A stretch of 11,025 nt of DNA from Planctomycetaceae bacterium (GTDB lineage Bacteria; Planctomycetota; Planctomycetia; Pirellulales; PALSA-1355), in assembly GCA_005773095.1 (NCBI GenBank), contig SXHT01000193.1:1-11025 (forward strand), read 5' to 3'. The notes under the pieces were generated by a model, which had not been told where the DNA came from, did not search any database, and saw only the letters and a program-made list of their open reading frames with translations. Below are positions 1 through 6,429 of this stretch, in pieces; position 1 is the first letter of the stretch; every line of letters starts with the position of its first letter. The position numbers and the translations under genes were made by a program.

Positions 1-219
1 GACGCCGGCGCCGCGTATACGGTGTCCAGTCCCGGAGAACTGGCTACGACGATCCAAATGCTCTGCGAGGCGGCCCCCGACGGAGACCGCCTGGCGGACG
101 TTCGGCGCACGTTCGCCGAGCGGTTCTTGCATCGCGAAGCCACGCCCGCGGCCGAGCGCGCGGTCGATTATTTGCAAGATCTCACCCTCGCAGGCTCCAT
201 GCGGGCAGCCAGTATTTGA
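1..219 (+). CDS. C-terminal end of a probable glycosyl-/glycerophosphotransferase (5' end outside window)
   Basis: Reading frame 1 is open from the first base to the TGA at 217-219, so about 72 C-terminal residues are visible. The text VSSPGELATTIQML, then an R-RTFAERFLHRE stretch and a final AAERAVDYLQDL helix, resembles the tail of GT-B transferases of the CDP-glycerol glycerophosphotransferase or related glycosyltransferase type. In those families a 'pdEL...I..ll' helix is followed by 'R..F...F....A..R...yl'. This is pattern resemblance only, because no catalytic residues lie in the window. The next gene starts 7 bases after the stop, and its ribosome-binding GAGG overlaps this stop codon, so the two are probably co-transcribed. 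The methyltransferase and glycosyltransferase downstream support a role in building a surface glycan. Confidence 0.62.
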   Translation, partial: DAGAAYTVSSPGELATTIQMLCEAAPDGDRLADVRRTFAERFLHREATPAAERAVDYLQDLTLAGSMRAASI

Positions 220-221
220 GG
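218..221 (+). promoter_or_regulatory. Ribosome binding site GAGG of the methyltransferase gene
   Basis: GAGG lies 5 bases before the ATG at 227 and overlaps the TGA stop of the preceding gene. It is one of only two well-placed Shine-Dalgarno sites noted in the window, and it fixes the methyltransferase start. Confidence 0.55.
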
Positions 222-226
222 CTACG

Positions 227-985
227 ATGCGGAAGATCATGAGCTTGTGCTATACGCAGCTTCGCTACGCCGCGCTGATGGTTCGCCATCCGCACGTGGC
301 CCGCGATTTCTGGTTCCACCTCTATCACGAGGCGCGGATCGCCGACAAGCTTGCCCAGCCGAGCCTGAAGTATCGCCTGCCCATCAAGGACGTTGGCGAT
401 ATCTTTCCCGGAATCTATGCGCAGGAATACTCGCTGGAAAGCTACTGCGACGAGTACGGTGCCGTATCCCCTTTCGAGGCGAGGGTACTGGCGGCCTCGA
501 TCCGGCTGCTGAAGCCCAAGACACTTTTCGAGATCGGCACTTTTCACGGCGGCACGACCGTGCAGATCGCACTGAACGCCCCGGCCGACGCGGTCGTTAA
601 CACGTTGGATCTTCCCGAAGACCATCCGCTGCGCGCGGACCGTGATAATGTCGACTTGTCGCCGGAGCGGCTCGGCAAACGGTACAAGGTGTCGTCGGTC
701 GCAAACAAGATCCACCAGCTCTATGGAAACTCGATGGAGTTCGACTTTTCGCCGTTTGCCCGTTCCTGCGACTGGATATTCGTCGACGCGGCCCACACCT
801 ACGACTATGTCATGTCCGACACGCGCAACGCGCTGGCAATGCTGCGTCCCGGAGGCACGATCTTCTGGCACGACGTCAACATGGCGTTCGAAGGCACCTG
901 CCGCGCGCTGGCTGAATATGCGAATTCGAATCAATTCCCCATCGTCCGAGTTCGGGGAACGACCCTGGCCTGTTATCGGTCTTAG
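227..985 (+). CDS. Class I SAM-dependent methyltransferase (Methyltransf_24-like)
   Basis: This 252-residue protein has a Rossmann-fold methyltransferase domain from about residue 80 to the end. Motif I is FEIGTFHGGTT (residues 101-111), the glycine-rich SAM-binding loop. The acidic end of strand 2 is probably the Asp in NTLDLPEDH (about 128). Strand 4 is DWIFVDAAHTYDYV (182-195), and the LRPGGTIFWHDV segment (206-217) is the typical post-motif region. The VDAAHTYD...GG...WHD pattern is that of the Methyltransf_24/CmcI-like group, often found in polysaccharide and natural-product clusters. The N-terminal 75 residues are less typical and may be specific to the acceptor. The ATG at 227 has a GAGG 5 bases upstream. 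The gene sits between a probable transferase and a family 2 glycosyltransferase, so an O- or N-methyl group on a surface glycan is a likely product. The substrate cannot be read from the sequence. Confidence 0.87.
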   Translation: MRKIMSLCYTQLRYAALMVRHPHVARDFWFHLYHEARIADKLAQPSLKYRLPIKDVGDIFPGIYAQEYSLESYCDEYGAVSPFEARVLAASIRLLKPKTLFEIGTFHGGTTVQIALNAPADAVVNTLDLPEDHPLRADRDNVDLSPERLGKRYKVSSVANKIHQLYGNSMEFDFSPFARSCDWIFVDAAHTYDYVMSDTRNALAMLRPGGTIFWHDVNMAFEGTCRALAEYANSNQFPIVRVRGTTLACYRS

Positions 986-1018
986 TGCCTAAAGCCTAAC
1001 GCTCGCCCGTGCCTAAAG
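985..1018 (+). repeat. Direct repeat of a start-codon region (GTGCCTAAAG, two copies)
   Basis: GTGCCTAAAG occurs at 985-994 and again at 1009-1018. The spacing of 24 bases keeps the copies in the same frame. The second copy is the start of the glycosyltransferase (M-P-K-V). The first begins on the last base of the methyltransferase stop and reads M-P-K-A then TAA. It looks like a short local duplication of the translation start. Confidence 0.5.
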
Positions 1019-1992
1019 TCTCCGTCATTACCGCCGTGTATAATCTCCAGGACATCGTGCTGGAGACGATCCATTCGATCCTGGCCCAGACGTACGCCGA
1101 CCTGGAATTGATCGTCGTCGACGATGGGTCGACCGATGCCACGGCCGAGCGGATCGAGGCCGTGGGCGATCCACGATTAAACCTTGTGCGCGCGGACCAT
1201 ACGGGCCTGCCCGCCGGTGCCCGGCGCCGCGCTTTTGAAATCAGCCGCGGCGAGTTCCTGGCCGTGGCCGATGGCGACGACGTTTTGGCGCCCGAGCGGA
1301 TCGCACGCCAGGTCGAGTTTCTCGAAAAACATCCCGCAGTCGGAATCGTGCATTCGGGTTATCACCACCTCTTAGACGGTCAGATCGTGCCGTTGCCACC
1401 GCGGCGTGACGAACCGGAAACGACGTCGGCGGCCGACATGCTTCCGCGCCTGCTCGTGAACAACGACATCTGCGGACCCACCGTGATGCTGCGTCGCAGC
1501 GCGATCGAGCGTGCCGGCGGGTTTTTCGATACCGATCCACTCTTGTGCGGCCCCGAAGACTTCGAACTCTGGCTGCGGCTATGCGAGGCCGGCGTCGAAT
1601 TCGGATACATTCCGGAGCCGTTGATGAACTATCGCATTCGCCGCGACAGCGTGAGTCGCAACCTGCTGCGCAACTGGCGCGGCAACCTGCGAGCCATCGA
1701 GAAAGCTCAGGCCCGCAGTCCCGAGTTGTATGCCCGCCATCGAAAACTTGTCCGCGAACGACTGTCGAGCACGTATCGCAACCTGGGGCGCATGAAATTG
1801 ATCGAGGGTGAACCGGGCGCGCTTGCGGATCTCTGGCGCGCGGTGCAGTTTTTGCCCGGCTCGGCAAGAGCGTGGGGGTGGATGGTGCTGGGGCTTTGCG
1901 GTCACAATGTCGCTCGTGCCGTTGTCAAGGCGCGCGACAAGGCCAGCGTTCCCGCGGCTGTCTTGCCCGATTCCCATGCCTCGACCGTTTAA
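1009..1992 (+). CDS. Family 2 glycosyltransferase (GT-A fold)
   Basis: This 327-residue protein transfers a sugar from a nucleotide-sugar donor to a glycan acceptor at the cytoplasmic face of the membrane. It opens with the GT2 nucleotide-binding strand PKVSVITAVYNL. DDGSTD at 38-43 binds the nucleotide, ADGDD at 87-91 is the DXD-type metal site, and GPEDFELWLRL at 181-191 holds the acidic catalytic-base region (the ED-x-x-x-W motif). The C-terminal 120 residues are basic and helical, with no clear membrane segment. The start is a GTG with no visible Shine-Dalgarno. It is placed there because the GT2 strand begins at residue 3. The gene follows the methyltransferase after a 23-base gap and is probably in the same transcript. 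Donor and linkage cannot be predicted. Confidence 0.9.
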   Translation: MPKVSVITAVYNLQDIVLETIHSILAQTYADLELIVVDDGSTDATAERIEAVGDPRLNLVRADHTGLPAGARRRAFEISRGEFLAVADGDDVLAPERIARQVEFLEKHPAVGIVHSGYHHLLDGQIVPLPPRRDEPETTSAADMLPRLLVNNDICGPTVMLRRSAIERAGGFFDTDPLLCGPEDFELWLRLCEAGVEFGYIPEPLMNYRIRRDSVSRNLLRNWRGNLRAIEKAQARSPELYARHRKLVRERLSSTYRNLGRMKLIEGEPGALADLWRAVQFLPGSARAWGWMVLGLCGHNVARAVVKARDKASVPAAVLPDSHASTV

Positions 1993-2093
1993 TTCTGTGG
2001 ACCTGATCAACTAGCCCAACTTCCCCAACCTTTGACGTAAGTGCTTGCGCCGCAACGAAACGACCCCCAATTTTTCCACTACAAATCGGTTTT

Positions 2094-2465
2094 GTGGAGG
2101 CGGCCGGGCAGCTCCCAGCCGAGCCGTTGGCGTTTCAACTCGATGAACCGAATGCCGCCACGCCGGCCCCGGCCATGGCGGAAATGTCCCGACAGGCCGC
2201 GCAGCAATTGACGGTCATCTTGTCCGGCGAAGGTTCCGACGAGATTATAGGCGGATATAAAGGACTCCCGCGGGAAAATTTTCACGTTCGACTGTCGCGG
2301 TGGTGCCGGCGGCTCCCCGGCTGGCTGAGCTCCGGGGGAGAAAAACTTCCCGGCCGCTGGGGTCGGTTTTTCGCGGCGGCCCGCCGGTCGGACGGTGAGA
2401 GTCTCGCTCGCCGACCGTATTCGATGACGAATATTTTCGGCGAAGGTCGCTTTGCCGCCGTTTAA
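2094..2465 (+). pseudogene. Remnant of an asparagine-synthase-like amidotransferase
   Basis: The open stretch encodes about 123 residues from a GTG. FQLDEPNAATPAPAMAEMSR followed by QLTVILSGEGSDEIIGGYKG corresponds to a conserved middle block of the AsnB synthetase domain, where family members read roughly HLDEP-D-S-IPTY...VTV-LSG-G-DEL-GGY. Intact family members are about 600 residues long. Here the N-terminal Cys2 glutaminase domain, the SGG-DSS PP-loop and the C-terminal part are all absent, so the fragment cannot be an active synthetase. The frame ends at a TAA around 2463. In the next frame a stretch reading LPPFKQMLGPDVQA (about 2453-2496) may be a frameshifted continuation, but that is speculative. 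AsnB-like genes are frequent in surface-polysaccharide clusters, which fits decay of the last gene of the upstream cluster. The alternative, a short functional protein, is less likely. Confidence 0.55.
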
Positions 2466-2710
2466 ACAAATGCTCGGCCCTGATGTGCAAGCAGCGAGCA
2501 GCGACGCAGGCTGCCCAGTCTTAAGAACCGGCAAAGTTTCTTCAAGCCGCACGCTCGACCGGCCGAAAACATATTCGCGATCTTGCGCGAACGCTGCGCT
2601 TGCTAGCACGTTGGTCAGCAAGCTTAAAGTGACGGTGGCCGGTGGCTAGTGCCGGTGTTGTACGCAGGGCACTGGCGGCTGGCACTTTCCTGACTCCTGA
2701 CTCCTGAACC
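2466..2710. other. Non-coding stretch upstream of mlaE
   Basis: No credible gene is seen on either strand. The stretch may hold further decayed amidotransferase sequence at its left end. It contains a 7-bp perfect inverted repeat GCTTGCT/AGCAAGC (2598-2604 and 2617-2623, 12-base loop) and an AGTGCC at 2648 facing GGCACT copies at 2668 and 2681. It ends in a heptamer repeat that runs up to the mlaE start. The promoter of the mla operon should lie here, but no convincing -35/-10 pair could be picked. Confidence 0.5.
2689..2709 (+). repeat. Heptamer tandem repeat directly before the mlaE start codon
   Basis: Two perfect copies of CCTGACT (2689-2695 and 2696-2702) are followed by CCTGAAC (2703-2709), one C, and the ATG of mlaE. 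The repeat occupies the place where a Shine-Dalgarno would be expected, and none is present. A similar 7-nt array precedes the thioesterase gene on the other strand (10290-10322). Confidence 0.65.
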
Positions 2711-3577
2711 ATGGCTGCTGATACCACACCAGCGATCGAGCGAAGCTTCAATCCCTTGCGGATTATTGCCGACGACGTTGCCTCGATCGGCGGCGTGACC
2801 ATGGCGGGAATCGAAGCGCTTGGCGAATTCGTGCTGTTCACGCTGAGTACGTTCTCGTGGCTGTTCACCCGGCTGCCGCGGCGAGATACGCTGATTCCCA
2901 ACTTCTATCAGATTGGCGTGCTGAGCCTGCCGGTTGTCGCGCTCACGGGCACGTTCATTGGCATGGTGCTGGCAGTGCAAAGTTATGCCCAATTTCGGGG
3001 CTTCGGCTTGGAAACGCGGCTTGGGGCCGTGATCAACATGACTTTGGTGCGAGAGCTTGGTCCGGTGCTGGCGGCCACGATGCTGGCTGGCCGGGTCGGC
3101 GGTGCGATGGCAGCCGAATTAGGTACCATGCGCGTCACCGAACAAATCGACGCGCTTTCGAGCATGGGCGCCAACCCGATCCATTATCTGGCCGTGCCGC
3201 GGTTCCTCGGCTGTCTGATGCTGATTCCCACGCTGACGATCATGGCCATCTTCATGGGCGTCGTTGGGGCGTTCGGATACAGTGCGGCCATTCTACACAT
3301 CGACTCGCATCACTATTGGGAGAACTCGCGGAAGGTCGTGGGCAATTTCGACCTCTTCTGCGGTGTCTTCAAGAGTCTGTTCTTTGGCGCCTCAATCGCG
3401 TTGATCAGTTGCTACCGGGGCTTCCATTGCGAGGCGGGGGCTGAAGGCGTGGGACGCGCGGCGACGACCGCGTTCGTGCACTCCTTTGTGACCATCATCG
3501 TGCTCGATCTATTCCTGGGGATCGGGCTCGACAACGTGTATTACTACTTTTGGCCGGAAACACAACCGCTGTTTTAA
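2711..3577 (+). CDS. mlaE: MlaE-family ABC transporter permease (phospholipid transport)
   Basis: This 288-residue inner-membrane permease belongs to the Mla-type ABC system. By family knowledge it works as a dimer with MlaF (ATPase) and an MlaD hexamer to move phospholipids between inner and outer membranes. The family hallmark is clear: VRELGPVLAATMLAGRVGG (113-131), then AAELGTMRVTEQIDAL (134-149). Hydrophobic segments lie at about 68-90, 162-192, 218-233 and 260-275, after an amphipathic N-terminal region (about 15-55) typical of MlaE. The length is slightly above the usual 260 because of the N-terminus. The ATG at 2711 follows a heptamer repeat instead of a Shine-Dalgarno. mlaF starts 9 bases after the stop, so the genes form an operon. 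Confidence 0.93.
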   Translation: MAADTTPAIERSFNPLRIIADDVASIGGVTMAGIEALGEFVLFTLSTFSWLFTRLPRRDTLIPNFYQIGVLSLPVVALTGTFIGMVLAVQSYAQFRGFGLETRLGAVINMTLVRELGPVLAATMLAGRVGGAMAAELGTMRVTEQIDALSSMGANPIHYLAVPRFLGCLMLIPTLTIMAIFMGVVGAFGYSAAILHIDSHHYWENSRKVVGNFDLFCGVFKSLFFGASIALISCYRGFHCEAGAEGVGRAATTAFVHSFVTIIVLDLFLGIGLDNVYYYFWPETQPLF

Positions 3578-3586
3578 CCTCACGCA

Positions 3587-4480
3587 ATGCCCTGGGATGG
3601 CCGTCCCTGGGCTTTCACGACCATGGCAGCCGTTCCACAGAATCCGGATGCGCAGAATCGCCCGCTGGTTGAGGCGCGCCGGGTTGCCGTGACCTTCGGC
3701 CGCCAAAATGTCTTGCGCGACATAACGCTGACCATTCCGCGCGGCCAAACCTTGGCGGTGATCGGCGAAAGCGGCTGCGGAAAAACGGTGTTGATGAAAA
3801 CGATGATCGGACTGGTTCAGCCGACGCGGGGCGAACTGCTCTTCGACGGCCAACACCTGGCAGCACTCACCGATAAAGAACTCACTCGCCAGCGAGTCCG
3901 CTTCGGTTTTTTGTTCCAGAATGCGGCCCTGTTCGATAGCATGACCGTCGGCCAGAACATCGCATTTCCGCTCCGCGAGCATACCCGCAAGAGCGTGCCC
4001 GAAGTGCAGGAGATCGTTGTTGCTCGATTGGCGGATGTCGGGCTGCCGGAAAATGTGCTGGCCAAGAAGCCCGCCGAGCTATCTGGTGGCATGCGCAAAC
4101 GAGTGGGATTGGCGAGGGCGCTCGCCCTCGAGCCGGAACTGATGCTCTACGATGAGCCGACAACCGGCCTCGACCCGATCATGAGCGATGTGATCAATGA
4201 GTTGATCATTCGCACGCGAAAGCACTATCCCGTCACCAGTGTCGTTGTCACGCACGATATGCGCACGGCGCGCAAAGTAGCCGACCGCGTGGTGATGGTG
4301 TATCCGATCTCGCGGTTAAAACCCAGCGAGCCGCAAGTCATCTTCGATGGTCCCCCTGACGAGATCGATCATTGCGGCGACCCGCGCGTGTTGCAATTTG
4401 TCTTTGGCGAGGCGGGTGAAAGGCTGATGGAAATGCGCCGGCTAAGCCACGTTCGAGAAAACGGAGGAAGCCTCGTGTAG
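3587..4480 (+). CDS. mlaF: MlaF-family ABC transporter ATP-binding protein
   Basis: This 297-residue ATPase energises the MlaE permease. The ABC domain spans about residues 27-275. Walker A is GESGCGKT (60-67), the Q-loop Gln is at 111 in FLFQNAALFDSMT, and the signature is LSGGMRKR (165-172). Walker B is LMLYDEPTTGLDP (185-197), and the switch His is at 223 in VVTHDM. LSGGM and the QNAALFDSMTV segment are typical of MlaF rather than of other ABC ATPases. The C-terminal 20-residue extension after FVFGEAGERL is variable. Two starts are possible: the ATG at 3587, 9 bases after mlaE, or an in-frame ATG at 3623 (residue 13). Neither has a Shine-Dalgarno, and the first 12 residues look unconserved, so the shorter form is quite possible. 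mlaD follows after 53 bases. Confidence 0.93.
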   Translation: MPWDGRPWAFTTMAAVPQNPDAQNRPLVEARRVAVTFGRQNVLRDITLTIPRGQTLAVIGESGCGKTVLMKTMIGLVQPTRGELLFDGQHLAALTDKELTRQRVRFGFLFQNAALFDSMTVGQNIAFPLREHTRKSVPEVQEIVVARLADVGLPENVLAKKPAELSGGMRKRVGLARALALEPELMLYDEPTTGLDPIMSDVINELIIRTRKHYPVTSVVVTHDMRTARKVADRVVMVYPISRLKPSEPQVIFDGPPDEIDHCGDPRVLQFVFGEAGERLMEMRRLSHVRENGGSLV

Positions 4481-4527
4481 AGGAAGTGCCACTGCGCGGC
4501 CGCCCAGGCCAGGCAGTGCCACACGAG
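4472..4527. repeat. Imperfect inverted repeat between mlaF and mlaD
   Basis: GTGCCACTGC (4486-4495) pairs with GCAGTGCCAC (4513-4522) at 9 of 10 positions. Outside it, CTCGTGT (4472-4478, overlapping the end of mlaF) is perfectly complementary to ACACGAG (4521-4527). The two pairings share bases 4521-4522 and therefore compete in part. The element fills nearly the whole intergenic gap. It could be an mRNA-processing or attenuation hairpin, or a copy of a dispersed genomic repeat. No T-run follows, so a standard terminator is unlikely. Confidence 0.42.
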
Positions 4528-4533
4528 TAAGTC

Positions 4534-5604
4534 ATGGATGATCGCGTGATGAAATTTCGTGTCGGTGTGGTGATGATTGCCACGGTGCTGATCACCGGCA
4601 TTCTGGTGGTGGCGTTTAGCAATCTCACCACAATCGTGCGCGGCACGTATCCCTTGTTCGTGAGATTTCAAGACGCGCCGGGCATTGCCGAAGGCACGCC
4701 CGTTCGCAAAAACGGCATCCTCATCGGCCGCGTCCATGAGACCGAGTTTGCCGAGGGCGGCGGTGTAATTGTGACGCTCAAGATTCAAGACAAGGTGAAG
4801 CTCAAGCAGAACGAAACCGCCCGGATCAAGAGTAGCTTACTTGGCGATGCGGTGATCGAGTTTGTTTCGCCACCAGAAGAATCGAAAACGGCCAAGTCTA
4901 TTGAGCCGGGCGAGTACATTGACGGCACGGTGCTCGGCAATCCGCTGGAATCTTTTGGCGACTTGCAGGGTGAGTTGGGAACCACGGCCAGGTCGTTGAC
5001 CGGCGCCGGCGACGAAATCAGAAAGCTGGCCGCATCGATCAACCAAACCATGGATTCCGACGACAAACAAGTGCAGCGAATCATCGATAAGCTGGAAAGC
5101 TCGCTCGATAGCTTCCACCGCACGACCGACAATATTAACGGCCTGATCGGCGACAACGAAGTACAACAGGAACTGCGCCGCACGATCGTCGAACTGCCCA
5201 AGCTCTTCGAGCAAAGCCGGTTGACGCTCGACCGGATGCAAATTACCGTCGACTCCGCCAACAAGAATCTGAAAAACCTGGAAGGCTTAACCGAGCCACT
5301 CGGCGAGGGCGGCGCGGAACTGGTCGGCAAGATCGACTCGACGGTCACCAAGCTCGATGAATTGCTCGGACAGTTCGTAATATTCGGCAAGCAGTTGAAC
5401 GAAGAAGACGGCTCGCTCGGCAAGTTGGTGCGCGATCCCGAGCTGTATCACAATCTCAACAAGGCCGCCCGCAACATTGAAAAGCTGACCACCGATCTGC
5501 GGCCCATCGTGAAAGACGCGCGGGCTTTCAGCGACAAAATCGCCCGCCACCCAGAGATGCTCGGCGTCCGTGGAGCCATCCAACGCAGCTCGGGAATCAA
5601 GTAA
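4534..5604 (+). CDS. mlaD: MlaD-family MCE-domain protein
   Basis: This 356-residue protein is anchored by one N-terminal transmembrane helix (about residues 9-29), with the rest in the periplasm. The MCE domain covers about 38-112: YPLFVRFQDAPGIAEGTPVR, then NGILIGRVHETEF and SSLLGDAVIEFV, as in MlaD and related lipid-shuttle proteins. By family knowledge such proteins form hexameric rings that guide phospholipids. After the domain comes GNPLESFGDLQGEL and a long, mostly helical C-terminal half (about 145-345) rich in charged residues. That half is longer than in E. coli MlaD (about 183 residues) and more like tube-forming MCE proteins. The start at 4534 could instead be the ATG at 4549 (residue 6). 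No strong Shine-Dalgarno is present. It is the last gene of the operon, and no mlaC or mlaB follows. Confidence 0.9.
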   Translation: MDDRVMKFRVGVVMIATVLITGILVVAFSNLTTIVRGTYPLFVRFQDAPGIAEGTPVRKNGILIGRVHETEFAEGGGVIVTLKIQDKVKLKQNETARIKSSLLGDAVIEFVSPPEESKTAKSIEPGEYIDGTVLGNPLESFGDLQGELGTTARSLTGAGDEIRKLAASINQTMDSDDKQVQRIIDKLESSLDSFHRTTDNINGLIGDNEVQQELRRTIVELPKLFEQSRLTLDRMQITVDSANKNLKNLEGLTEPLGEGGAELVGKIDSTVTKLDELLGQFVIFGKQLNEEDGSLGKLVRDPELYHNLNKAARNIEKLTTDLRPIVKDARAFSDKIARHPEMLGVRGAIQRSSGIK

Positions 5605-5610
5605 TGTGGA

Positions 5611-5629
5611 CCTCACGCTCCGCGTGAGG
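5611..5629. terminator. Hairpin between convergent mlaD and the PEGA lipoprotein gene
   Basis: CCTCACGC (5611-5618), loop TCC, then GCGTGAGG (5622-5629) form a perfect 8-bp GC-rich stem. It lies 6 bases after the mlaD stop and 6 bases from the stop of the opposite gene. The position suits a shared two-way terminator, but neither side has a T-run, so it may act as an mRNA 3'-end stabiliser instead. Confidence 0.5.
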
Positions 5630-5635
5630 ACGACA

Positions 5636-6217
5636 CTAAAAGTTGAACCGATCAAACCCCGTCGGTGGCGGCAAAGCGGGCGCCGCGGGCTGCGGCGCCG
5701 GCAGCGGCGCGGGTGCCGAGTTCGGCGCCAAGGGCGGCAGCGAATTCGGTTGCGAGTGGAAATTCGGCGGCGGCATCGCCGGCGCTGGCGTCGCAATGTG
5801 GCTGCCGCGGCGAAGCTCGTCAGCACGCCCCAGCAGTTGTTCGGTCGGTACGATGACCTGCGGGTGCAGCTGATAGTCGAGCACCCGCTCATCGCGAATC
5901 TCGCCAGGCATCAGGTTGTCGGCCACAAAGTCGATCCCCGGGTACTGATACCATGGCGTGGGCACCGGTTGCAGAACGGTCAAGGTTTCGTATCCGTCTT
6001 TCACCAGCCGAATCTTCCGCGTGCCGTAATACACAAAGTCAGTCGAGACCGGTGTCGTGCCAATCTCGTAATCGTCGATATAGACCAGCGCCCCGGGCGG
6101 GTTACTGCGCACGGTGAACCGCCGCTGCACGCAACCGGTGTTGCCGCACGCCAGGATCGCAAAAGCCAGCGCCAGCGAGATCCGAAAAAATTGAATTGAG
6201 GCCAATGGTGCCCGCAC
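5636..6217 (-). CDS. PEGA-domain lipoprotein
   Basis: This is a 193-residue secreted protein. The N-terminus is a signal peptide with a hydrophobic stretch at about 10-23, followed by Cys24 (ILAC) and Cys29 (NTGC). ILAC is the better lipobox, although relatives as I remember them tend to have the Cys just before VQRR. A PEGA domain follows at about 32-80, with VRSNPPGALVYIDDYEIGT, then PVSTDFVYYGTRKIRLVKDG. A central part (TPWYQYPGIDF...PGEIRDERVLDYQL) is characteristic of planctomycete members. The last 50 residues are a Pro/Ala-rich, probably disordered tail. PEGA domains are thought to bind or space surface structures, and the exact function is unknown. The start is a GTG, supported by AAGGA 8 bases upstream. 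The gene converges with mlaD and seems to be transcribed alone. Confidence 0.83.
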   Translation of the reverse strand: MRAPLASIQFFRISLALAFAILACGNTGCVQRRFTVRSNPPGALVYIDDYEIGTTPVSTDFVYYGTRKIRLVKDGYETLTVLQPVPTPWYQYPGIDFVADNLMPGEIRDERVLDYQLHPQVIVPTEQLLGRADELRRGSHIATPAPAMPPPNFHSQPNSLPPLAPNSAPAPLPAPQPAAPALPPPTGFDRFNF

Positions 6218-6225
6218 GAAGTGCT

Positions 6226-6230
6226 TCCTT
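6226..6230 (-). promoter_or_regulatory. Ribosome binding site AAGGA of the PEGA lipoprotein gene
   Basis: On the minus strand AAGGA is followed by 8 bases and then the GTG at 6217. This is the best-placed Shine-Dalgarno in the window. It supports the non-ATG start, which also places the signal peptide correctly. Confidence 0.55.
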
Positions 6231-6271
6231 GGTGTCGCGGCAGAACGGCAGCCGCTGGAAAATGGGGCGGA

Positions 6272-6277
6272 AGTATA
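6272..6277 (-). promoter_or_regulatory. Possible -10 box of the PEGA lipoprotein gene
   Basis: TATACT on the minus strand lies about 55 bases before the GTG. A TGGCTT 17 bases further upstream would be only a weak -35. This is a weak candidate based on sequence alone. Confidence 0.2.
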
Positions 6278-6417
6278 GTGCCGGCGGGCCGTCGAAGCCA
6301 GATCATCGCGATTCGCACGGGTCTACCAGCAGCGGAACTCCACAGGCAAGGGACTGGCTCAGTTTCCCAGCGAATTTGAGCGTGGTGCATCGTCCAGTTG
6401 GAGGGTTGCCCAACGTG

Positions 6418-6429
6418 TTTCCCGGGAAA
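6418..6429. promoter_or_regulatory. Perfect 12-bp palindrome, possible operator
   Basis: TTTCCCGGGAAA reads the same on both strands. It lies about 200 bases upstream of the lipoprotein start and 110 bases past the U32 stop. Its symmetry suits a dimeric DNA-binding protein, but no known regulator is recognised. Confidence 0.3.

Noticed and set aside
182..934. 250-codon frame opposite the methyltransferase gene
   Set aside because: The + strand frame has motif I and the other methyltransferase motifs plus a Shine-Dalgarno. The minus frame has none.
2079..2621. 180-codon minus-strand frame over the amidotransferase remnant
   Set aside because: It shows no recognisable domain, and its composition is that of the complement of the + strand fragment, which has a clear family block.
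2598..2623. 7-bp inverted repeat GCTTGCT/AGCAAGC as a terminator
   Set aside because: The loop is 12 bases, no T-run follows, and the upstream gene is already broken. It may be chance or a relic, so it is noted only within the intergenic entry.
5570..6199. 209-codon Arg-rich frame on the + strand opposite the PEGA gene
   Set aside because: The PEGA frame has a signal peptide, a domain match and an AAGGA site. This frame is its complement read through proline-rich codons.
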